A DNA stretch of 9,435 nt from Patescibacteria group bacterium (GTDB lineage: Bacteria > Patescibacteriota > Gracilibacteria > JAHISY01), in contig JAHISY010000027.1 in assembly GCA_018817365.1 (NCBI GenBank), forward strand, positions 1 to 9,435. The letters are read 5' to 3'. Under the pieces are notes generated by a model. It saw only the letters and a program-made list of their open reading frames with translations. It was not told the origin of the DNA and searched no databases. The position numbers were made by a program, and so were the translations under genes. Shown in pieces: positions 1 through 5,263 of the stretch (the first letter of the stretch is position 1; each line of letters starts with the position of its first letter).

Positions 1-5
1 CCGAA

Positions 6-140
6 TTAACTTGGATCGTATTTAATAACAATCTCTTTTGAGATATTAAAATAATCCATAAGCCACTTGGTGCGATTGATAAAAGTTCTGCGAGAAATTC
101 TAAACTGTGAAATCTCGACACGAATTAGATTAATTCGGTA
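6..140 (-). pseudogene. Possible startless ORF remnant after cimA
   Basis: Reading the minus strand from 140 down to a TAA at 6-8 gives 44 codons without a stop. The translation looks protein-like, mixed in charge and hydrophobicity, with a central stretch SRRTFINRTKWLMDYF. A TAA lies immediately upstream in frame, inside the cimA 3' end. There is no ATG, GTG or TTG before an internal ATG at 57-59, which would leave only a 17-residue peptide. It overlaps the last codons of cimA in a different frame. It could be the tail of a decayed gene, a tiny gene with an unusual start, or chance. I recognise no family. The openness in AT-rich DNA is mildly unusual but not proof of coding. Confidence 0.2.
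121..137. repeat. Perfect 7-bp inverted repeat at the cimA stop codon
   Basis: Arms CGAATTA (121-127) and TAATTCG (131-137) are separated by three bases. The cimA stop codon (130-132) lies at the hairpin loop/arm junction. A further copy of CGAATTA is at 2-8. The minus-strand transcript has no U-run after the hairpin, so it is not a classical intrinsic terminator. It might stabilise the 3' end of the cimA mRNA. Confidence 0.3.
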
Positions 141-1737
141 TTACTTGTAAAGACACCAATCTGCCTCCATTATTTGATTGGTTTATCCTACTTGCCCTCC
201 AAATCGCATATTCCAGTGAATCGGTAAGCGCCTGCCAACTCGCCTCGATAATGTTTTCCGAGCAACCGACCGTGCTCCAGTTTTCTGCTCCGTTTGAGCT
301 TTCGATTAATACGCGTGTTTTCGCCGCGGTGGCAGCATCGCTGTCGAGGATGCGGACTTTGTAGTCTTTCAACTCCACATTCTGGATTTGCGGAAAAAAC
401 TTTTCCACCGCCCGCCGCGTCGCGATATCGAGCGCGTTCACCGGTCCATTCCCGCTCGCCGCATATTCGCGAATCTCGTTCCCAACTTTTAGTTTTACAG
501 TCGCTTTCGCCTCCCCGTTTTTAAGATTCATCACGAAATAATCCAACACTTCGAAAGGCGCGCGGTAATTTTTTTGTGCGCGGAGAATGAGAAGAGCAAA
601 GCTCGCCTCCGCAGTTTCAAAATAAAAACCTTCACTTTCCATTATTTTAACTTTTTGGAGAATCTCGCGAGTCCGCGATGATTTAGTTTGTAAATAAAAT
701 CCCAGCCGTTTCGCCACTTCTACCACATTCGACTTCCCGCTTAGTTCTGAAATTGTAATTCGTGAAATATTTCCCACTAGTTTTGGGTCAATATGCTGAT
801 AGCTTCGAGGAATTTTTCGGACAGCTGAAGCGTGGATTCCGCCTTTATGAGTGAAAGCGTTTATACCCACGAAAGGTTGTTCTTTCCGCGGCGGGAGATT
901 CGCAATCTCAAAAATATAATTCGAAAGTTGGGTAAGTTTTTCAAGATTTTTTTGAGGGATAATTTTTTGATTTTTTTTAAGTTGAATGTTCGCGAGAATC
1001 ACCCCAAGATTCGCATTCCCGCTCCTCTCTCCGATCCCATTAAAAGTCCCTTGAATTAATTCCACGCCTTCTTCAACCGCGGTAAGCGAATTCGCGACTG
1101 CTAACCCACAATCATTATGAGTGTGAATCCCAAGCGGTGTTTTAATTTCTTTTTTTACTTCGCGGATAATCTTTTTTACTTCATTAATTAAACTCCCTCC
1201 ATTTGTGTCGCATAAAGTTAAATTTTCAACTCCACTCTCACTCGCAACTTTCAGACACTTTAGCGCGAATTTTGGATTTGATTTAAACCCGTCAAAAAAA
1301 TGCTCCGCATCAAAAATTACTTTTCTTCTTTTTTTTATAAAAAATTGAATCGTATTTTGAATTAAATTCAGCGCTTCTTGGTCGCTAATTCTTAGAATCT
1401 TTTGAGTATGAAGATCCCATGTTTTGCCAAACACACACACCCATTTTGTTTCCGCTCTTAACACTTTTTGGATTAATTTATCTTGTGTAGGATTTTTCCC
1501 AATTAAATGTGTGGATGAAAAAGCTACTATCTCGCTTTTTAATTTTAATTTTTTAATTTTTTTAAAATACTCTTCATCTTTTGGGTTGCTGCCTGGCCAG
1601 CCGCCTTCAATAAAATCAATTCCAAAATCATTTAACTTCTTTGAAATTTTTAATTTATCACTAATGGAAAAATTGATACCTTCCATTTGGCTGCCATCAC
1701 GGAGAGTTGTGTCATATATATAAATATTCTTTTTCAT
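130..1737 (-). CDS. cimA: Citramalate synthase / 2-isopropylmalate synthase family protein (CimA-type)
   Basis: This enzyme should condense acetyl-CoA with a 2-oxo acid, most likely pyruvate to give (R)-citramalate for isoleucine synthesis by the threonine-independent route. At 535 residues it has the full architecture. An N-terminal HMGL-like TIM barrel starts with DTTLRDGSQMEG (9-20, catalytic Arg/Asp), followed by FDAEHFFDG (142-150), the metal-binding HTHND (205-209) and GIGERSGNANL (234-244). A linker with HKGGIHASAV (297-306) leads to a LeuA-type regulatory domain (about 395-530), where end-product feedback would act. The DTTLRDGSQ-plus-EG opening and FDAEHFFDG resemble the long CimA subfamily (TIGR00977-like) more than LeuA, but substrate cannot be settled by eye. 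The ATG at 1735-1737 sits at the family-typical N-terminus and has no Shine-Dalgarno. The barrel half is Lys-rich and AT-rich, with A8 tracts, while the 3' part is much richer in GC. No other leucine or isoleucine genes are in view. Confidence 0.88.
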   Translation of the reverse strand: MKKNIYIYDTTLRDGSQMEGINFSISDKLKISKKLNDFGIDFIEGGWPGSNPKDEEYFKKIKKLKLKSEIVAFSSTHLIGKNPTQDKLIQKVLRAETKWVCVFGKTWDLHTQKILRISDQEALNLIQNTIQFFIKKRRKVIFDAEHFFDGFKSNPKFALKCLKVASESGVENLTLCDTNGGSLINEVKKIIREVKKEIKTPLGIHTHNDCGLAVANSLTAVEEGVELIQGTFNGIGERSGNANLGVILANIQLKKNQKIIPQKNLEKLTQLSNYIFEIANLPPRKEQPFVGINAFTHKGGIHASAVRKIPRSYQHIDPKLVGNISRITISELSGKSNVVEVAKRLGFYLQTKSSRTREILQKVKIMESEGFYFETAEASFALLILRAQKNYRAPFEVLDYFVMNLKNGEAKATVKLKVGNEIREYAASGNGPVNALDIATRRAVEKFFPQIQNVELKDYKVRILDSDAATAAKTRVLIESSNGAENWSTVGCSENIIEASWQALTDSLEYAIWRASRINQSNNGGRLVSLQVIPN

Positions 1738-1773
1738 TTTATTAATTAGATAAATAAAAGGTATTTGATTTAA

Positions 1774-1797
1774 GTTATTAAAAAATGGTGTAATAAC
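1774..1797. repeat. Inverted repeat in the cimA upstream region
   Basis: Perfect 7-bp arms GTTATTA (1774-1780) and TAATAAC (1791-1797) flank a 10-base centre. It lies about 37-60 bases upstream of the cimA ATG on the minus strand, a position fitting either an operator or a leader hairpin. The arms are AT-rich, so chance occurrence is quite possible. Confidence 0.3.
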
Positions 1798-1804
1798 ACT
1801 AATT

Positions 1805-1855
1805 TTTGGAAAAGTTCTTTAAAATGTGGAAAAGTTTTTCAAAAGTAGTGGAAAA
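1805..1855 (-). repeat. Three spaced DnaA-box-like repeats, core TTTTCCA
   Basis: On the minus strand there are three same-direction copies of a nonamer: TTTTCCACT (1847-1855), TTTTCCACA (1825-1833) and TTTTCCAAA (1805-1813). Their starts are 22 and 20 bp apart, close to two helical turns. The middle copy fits the relaxed DnaA-box consensus TTWTNCACA and the outer two miss by one and two bases. The two copies nearer cimA share the longer string AACTTTTCCA. Phased repeats in AT-rich DNA suggest a cooperative protein-binding site: an operator for cimA, or a DnaA-binding cluster. Single TTTTCCAC strings also occur inside genes here, so only the regular spacing is notable. Confidence 0.4.
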
Positions 1856-1940
1856 ATAAGAAGCAAAAATTAATAAATAAAGATTATTAAAAGTAAAAAA
1901 ATAGAGGTTAAATAAAAAATTAAGAATATTTTTAAAAGAA

Positions 1941-3215
1941 CTAATTATTAAGTTTCGCGCGGGCGGGAATCACTTTTTTATTTTTAATGGCTTTGTTTAT
2001 CCATTCAGCCGTAAAAAAAGTTTGTGAGGGAATGTTTTTTTCCACAACTAAACCGCTGCCGATAAAAGAATTTTTACCAATCAAAATACCAGGCATCACA
2101 CTCGTGTTGACACCGATGCGGGAATTTCTTCCAACCATACAACCAAGTTTATTTTTACCACAGCCGATTTTTCTTCCCTCAATATCCACAAAAATTTCTT
2201 CTTCGTCGAGCCGTAGATTCGCGCAAACAGCGCCGCTGCCGAGACTCACATTTTCCGCGAGAATCGAGTCTCCGACGTAATTGCGGTGCAGCCATGAATT
2301 CGCGCCGACAAAACTGCGCGCGGCTTCGCTGCCGCTTCCAATCACCGCATTTTCTGAAATTTGTGAATCTCTCACAAGTGAGTGATTTCCAATCACCGCA
2401 TTTTTCCCAATCCACGCATTTTTCACGATCGCATAATCGAAAATTTTCACGCCATCCTCGATTACCACATTCCCTTCGAGAATCGCAGTTTTAGCGATTT
2501 GCGCTCTTTTTGAAATTTTGCGTTTTTGTTTCGTGAGAAAACTTGCCGTCAAATCGAGCGCGTGCCACGGAAATTTCAGGGCGATCCATTCTCCGCTATT
2601 TTCCACCGCCACGAATTTTTGTTTTTTAAAAAGCTGGTTTAACGCCTGCTCATAACCATCCTCCTTTTTATTGGAAGCTTTCGTCAGTTTGTCCACCAAT
2701 TTTTGGGGTTCACGAAAAAAATGAAAAACGATATTCACGAAACGGCTCGGTTCTTTCCCGGGTTGCGGTTTTTCGACGATGCTAAAAATTCTTCCTTTTC
2801 CAATTTTCAAATATCCTCCCGGAAAATATTTTTCCACTTTTTGCGCGAGGATTGCTCCGTCGCAATTCTTCGCGTTCAAAACTTTTTTCACCGCGCTCGC
2901 TTCGACCACATCATTCGTGGAAGCTACCAAAGTTGGCTGGTCGAGAAATTCCCGCGCGGCTAGAACTGCTCCGCGCATTCCCTCCGCCAAATTTTTTTGC
3001 ATCACCACATCACTTTTTGGAAAAAGTTTTTGGATGCGCGTGAAATTATTTTTATTCGCCACAAAAATAATTTTTTTCACACCCGCTTTCCTGAGAGTCT
3101 CCACTTGTTTTTCAATCAAAAACCTCCCCCCGAGTTTGAAGAAATTTTTGTCTCCGAGAGGTTGGAATCTTTTCGATTGACCGGCTGCGAGGAGGACTGC
3201 TCGTATTGCTTGCAT
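1941..3215 (-). CDS. GlmU-like sugar-1-phosphate nucleotidyltransferase with left-handed beta-helix domain
   Basis: This is a probable bifunctional enzyme of amino-sugar nucleotide synthesis, likely making UDP-GlcNAc for peptidoglycan or glycans in the cytoplasm. The nucleotidyltransferase domain (about 1-225) has the signature LLAAGQSKRF (8-17) followed by Lys at 23 and 27, an acidic pair in STNDVV (99-104), EKP (148-150) and FPWHALDL (215-222). The last matches the YPWDLL-type motif of archaeal-style enzymes. From about 239 to 392 come hexapeptide repeats such as AVIGNH and SFIGSG, forming a left-handed beta-helix. His310, Tyr313 and Asn333 in HRNYVGDSI and CANLRLD match acetyltransferase residues I recall from Sulfolobus ST0452. 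The domain order and 424-residue length fit that archaeal-type group better than E. coli GlmU. It lies 15 bp downstream of murJ, probably in one operon. The acetyltransferase activity is less certain than the transferase fold. Confidence 0.8.
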   Translation of the reverse strand: MQAIRAVLLAAGQSKRFQPLGDKNFFKLGGRFLIEKQVETLRKAGVKKIIFVANKNNFTRIQKLFPKSDVVMQKNLAEGMRGAVLAAREFLDQPTLVASTNDVVEASAVKKVLNAKNCDGAILAQKVEKYFPGGYLKIGKGRIFSIVEKPQPGKEPSRFVNIVFHFFREPQKLVDKLTKASNKKEDGYEQALNQLFKKQKFVAVENSGEWIALKFPWHALDLTASFLTKQKRKISKRAQIAKTAILEGNVVIEDGVKIFDYAIVKNAWIGKNAVIGNHSLVRDSQISENAVIGSGSEAARSFVGANSWLHRNYVGDSILAENVSLGSGAVCANLRLDEEEIFVDIEGRKIGCGKNKLGCMVGRNSRIGVNTSVMPGILIGKNSFIGSGLVVEKNIPSQTFFTAEWINKAIKNKKVIPARAKLNN

Positions 3216-3230
3216 TTTAGAGTTTGAATT

Positions 3231-4721
3231 TTAGCAGATTTTGTGCGGACTTAGTTTGAAACATTTCGCGAGAAAAAGATAAAAAACGCCGCCTAAAATT
3301 GTGATGCTCCCAGCTTCCAAAACAAGCTGGGGAAGATTCCCTGCAGTCCACGCCTCTCGGGAAAAGAAAACGAAAATTCCTAAAAAAACCGAGCTGAAAA
3401 GAATTTTCAAAAACGGGAGGAGAGGAGGTGTGCGGAAATTTTTGGCAGCGCAAAAAAAGAGAACTAAAAAAGTTGCGATTGTGGCGAGAGAATACGCGGC
3501 CGCGAGAGAGGCGGATTCGAGAGGAACGGCGAGAAGTTTCGCGAAAATTGTCGCTGCTATTAAACCAATCACGCCGGCGAGAAGCGGGATGCGGGTGTTT
3601 TTCCGCGCGAAGAAAACATTATTCAAAAGCGGAAGAAGGGAGAGGAAGGGGATCGCGAAAGCAAAAATTGCGAGCGAGCCGGAAACGAGAGCCACATCTT
3701 TTTTTGCGAATTCACCGGTTTGCAAAATCAGGGTGGTGATTTCTTCCCTCAGAAAAAACAAGCCGACGGAGGCAGGCAAGACCCAAAAAAGAATTCCTAA
3801 AAAGCTGCGGTGGAATTTTTCCCGAAACTCTTCTTGCGAATCCGCGAACCTTGAAAGAGTCGCGAAACTTGATGTCGCGAAAGCAACGCCCACTACGCCG
3901 AGAGGGAGCGAGGCGAGATTCCACGAATAGTTAAAAATCGCCAAACTTCCGTTTCCGATCAAGCTCGCGAAAATCGTGATCACGACAAATTGAAATTGCG
4001 CGGCCACGAGCGAAAGCATTCTCGGAGAAGCAAGTTTGAAAAATTCACGCAAAAGTTGAGGTCGGAAAACTCCCATCCACCGAAAACCATTTGAAAAAAT
4101 TCCAGGAAGCTGGATGCTTGCGTGGAGAAAAGCGCCGAGCGCCACTCCCCAAGAAATTCCGAAAACGCCGAATTCTTTCCCCCAAAAAAGCGCGCCGAAA
4201 ATAATCCCCAAATTGTAAAGCACAGGCGCGAGCGAGTACCAAAAAAATTTGTGAAAATGCTGCGCCAATCCTCCGAAGACCGCGGAGAAGGTGAAGAAGA
4301 TGGGGGCGAGAAGTTGGATTCTCAGCAGCTGCGAAGTGAGCAAAATTTTCTCATTCGAAAAACCGGGGGTGATGAGCCGCGTGAGCGGTTCGGCGAAAAC
4401 GAAAATTCCGGCGGACAAAATTAAAACTAAAAAAAATAAAACATTCAAAACGTTGCTGGCAAAAATATTCTCTTTTTCCGCCGATTTTTTCTCTGCGAGG
4501 AGGGGAACGAAAGCTGCGGAAAGAGTTCCGAAAATTAGTAAACTGTAAACAAGATCGGGCAGGCGGAAAGCTGCGAAGTAAGTGTCGAGATCGAAAATTC
4601 CCGCGCCGCTCGTTGCCCCGAAGATGTGCGCAAAAATGCGGTCTCGCGCCACTCCCAAAATTCGTGAGAGAAGCTGCGAAAGCGCGAGAAGCAACGTTGC
4701 TGGAAAAATAAATTTACGCAA
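3231..4721 (-). CDS. murJ: Lipid II flippase MurJ (MviN family)
   Basis: This polytopic inner-membrane protein of the MOP superfamily is predicted to flip lipid-linked peptidoglycan precursor (lipid II) outward. Its 496 residues contain about 13-14 hydrophobic segments. The N-terminal hallmark LSRILGVARDRIFAHIFG (18-35) is followed by DTYFAAFRLPDL (46-57) and GTLSAAFVPLLAE, and SLPLGVVGVAFATSSFATLSR marks the second half. Arg20, Arg26 and Asp46 align with conserved E. coli MurJ residues, but the positions of E. coli Arg52, Arg270 and Glu273 appear to be Ser, Asn and Ser by eye alignment. The start must be TTG at 4719-4721, because an in-frame TAA lies at 4728-4730 and no ATG or GTG intervenes. 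An ATG five bases upstream belongs to a short shadow frame. The GlmU-like gene follows after 15 bp, and ssb diverges upstream. Confidence 0.88.
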   Translation of the reverse strand: MRKFIFPATLLLALSQLLSRILGVARDRIFAHIFGATSGAGIFDLDTYFAAFRLPDLVYSLLIFGTLSAAFVPLLAEKKSAEKENIFASNVLNVLFFLVLILSAGIFVFAEPLTRLITPGFSNEKILLTSQLLRIQLLAPIFFTFSAVFGGLAQHFHKFFWYSLAPVLYNLGIIFGALFWGKEFGVFGISWGVALGAFLHASIQLPGIFSNGFRWMGVFRPQLLREFFKLASPRMLSLVAAQFQFVVITIFASLIGNGSLAIFNYSWNLASLPLGVVGVAFATSSFATLSRFADSQEEFREKFHRSFLGILFWVLPASVGLFFLREEITTLILQTGEFAKKDVALVSGSLAIFAFAIPFLSLLPLLNNVFFARKNTRIPLLAGVIGLIAATIFAKLLAVPLESASLAAAYSLATIATFLVLFFCAAKNFRTPPLLPFLKILFSSVFLGIFVFFSREAWTAGNLPQLVLEAGSITILGGVFYLFLAKCFKLSPHKIC

Positions 4722-4804
4722 CCCATTTTAGTTTAAAAGCTAGATGGCACTTGGTAAACTGAAAGCTCTTTACTTTATTTAATTATTTATTAACCCCCAC
4801 CAAA
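4722..4804. promoter_or_regulatory. Divergent murJ/ssb promoter region (weak candidates)
   Basis: This 83-bp divergent spacer must drive both murJ (minus) and ssb (plus). A weak plus-strand candidate is TTGGTA (4751-4756), 17 bases, then TTTATT (4774-4779), each hexamer matching sigma-70 consensus at four of six positions. On the minus strand TTTACC, 17 bases and TAAACT is equally weak, and it would start the murJ transcript almost at its TTG codon. A run of C residues sits just before the ssb start instead of a purine-rich ribosome site. Confidence 0.25.
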
Positions 4805-5263
4805 ATGGCTAGCTCGCTCAACAAGACTCAAATCATCGGGAATCTCACGCGCGATCCCGAAGTTCGCCAAACGCCAACCGGACAAACTGTCGCCACAATC
4901 GGAGTTGCTACGAACCGGAAATGGAAAAATAAAGCGGGTGAACCACAAGAGGACGTGGAATTTCACAACGTGGTAGTGTGGGGGAAGCTGGCGGAGATTT
5001 GTCAGCAATATTTAAAAAAAGGCGGAAAGGTTTATTTCGAAGGAAGGTTAAAAACGCGGAATTGGGAAGATCCGGACGGCAAGAAAAATTATCGCACTGA
5101 AATTGTTGCGGAAAATATGATTATGCTCGATTCGCGAGGAGCGGGTTCGGTAGCTCCGGCAGCGGCAGAGCAGTCATCAGCCGCTTCGTCTCCAGCTCCC
5201 GCGGCGCAGAAAGCTCCTCCTCCCGTGGAAGAAGAAGTGAAGATTGATGATTTGCCGTTTTAG
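4805..5263 (+). CDS. ssb: Single-stranded DNA-binding protein
   Basis: This protein binds and protects single-stranded DNA during replication, recombination and repair, normally as a tetramer. Its 152 residues show the usual layout. An OB-fold spans about 5-108, beginning NKTQIIGNLTRDPEVRQTPT, with VEFHNVVVWGKLAE and GGKVYFEGRLKTRNWED as conserved strands carrying stacking aromatics. A low-complexity Ala/Pro/Ser linker follows (about 111-142). It ends in an acidic tip, DDLPF, the conserved C-terminal peptide that recruits partner proteins. The ATG at 4805 gives the standard MA...LNKTQIIGNL start. No Shine-Dalgarno is present; the upstream bases are C-rich, then AAA. The gene stands alone on the plus strand, diverging from murJ, and its TAG overlaps the stop codon of the convergent surface-protein gene by four bases. 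Confidence 0.95.
   Translation: MASSLNKTQIIGNLTRDPEVRQTPTGQTVATIGVATNRKWKNKAGEPQEDVEFHNVVVWGKLAEICQQYLKKGGKVYFEGRLKTRNWEDPDGKKNYRTEIVAENMIMLDSRGAGSVAPAAAEQSSAASSPAPAAQKAPPPVEEEVKIDDLPF

Larger units (their letters stand above)
1738..1940. other. Very AT-rich spacer upstream of cimA
   Basis: This spacer of about 200 bp separates cimA from the upstream GlmU-like gene. Hand counting over 1741-1940 gives 33 G/C in 200 bases. It holds no plausible gene. It contains three spaced direct repeats and one inverted repeat, listed separately. It must carry the cimA promoter if cimA is transcribed on its own, but the composition is so skewed that -10-like hexamers occur by chance and I do not call one. 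Confidence 0.6.

Noticed and set aside
31..44. ATCTC-TTTT-GAGAT hairpin as the cimA terminator
   Set aside because: The stem is five weak base pairs, lies about 90 bases past the stop codon and lacks a U-run on the minus strand.
971..1336. A8 tracts in cimA (971-978 and 1329-1336 on the minus strand) as programmed slippage sites
   Set aside because: The reading frame is intact through both tracts and all family motifs continue in the same frame. They simply encode Lys-rich segments in AT-rich DNA.
1738..1940. T-box or amino-acid riboswitch upstream of cimA
   Set aside because: No T-box consensus, specifier stem or attenuator was found. The region is nearly all A/T with only one small inverted repeat.
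1738..2050. Calling this spacer oriC
   Set aside because: DnaA-box-like strings also appear inside genes here because GTGGAAAA is common in coding sequence. No dnaA, dnaN, rpmH or gidA is nearby. It is kept only as a finding.
3301..3930. 209-codon Lys/Arg-rich open frame on the plus strand inside murJ
   Set aside because: It is a shadow of the hydrophobic murJ coding strand, with low-complexity basic composition and no family features.
4535..4726. 63-codon frame starting at an ATG five bases upstream of the murJ TTG
   Set aside because: It overlaps the start of murJ in another frame, and its translation lacks murJ motifs or any family-like pattern. A frameshifted murJ is not needed to explain the region.
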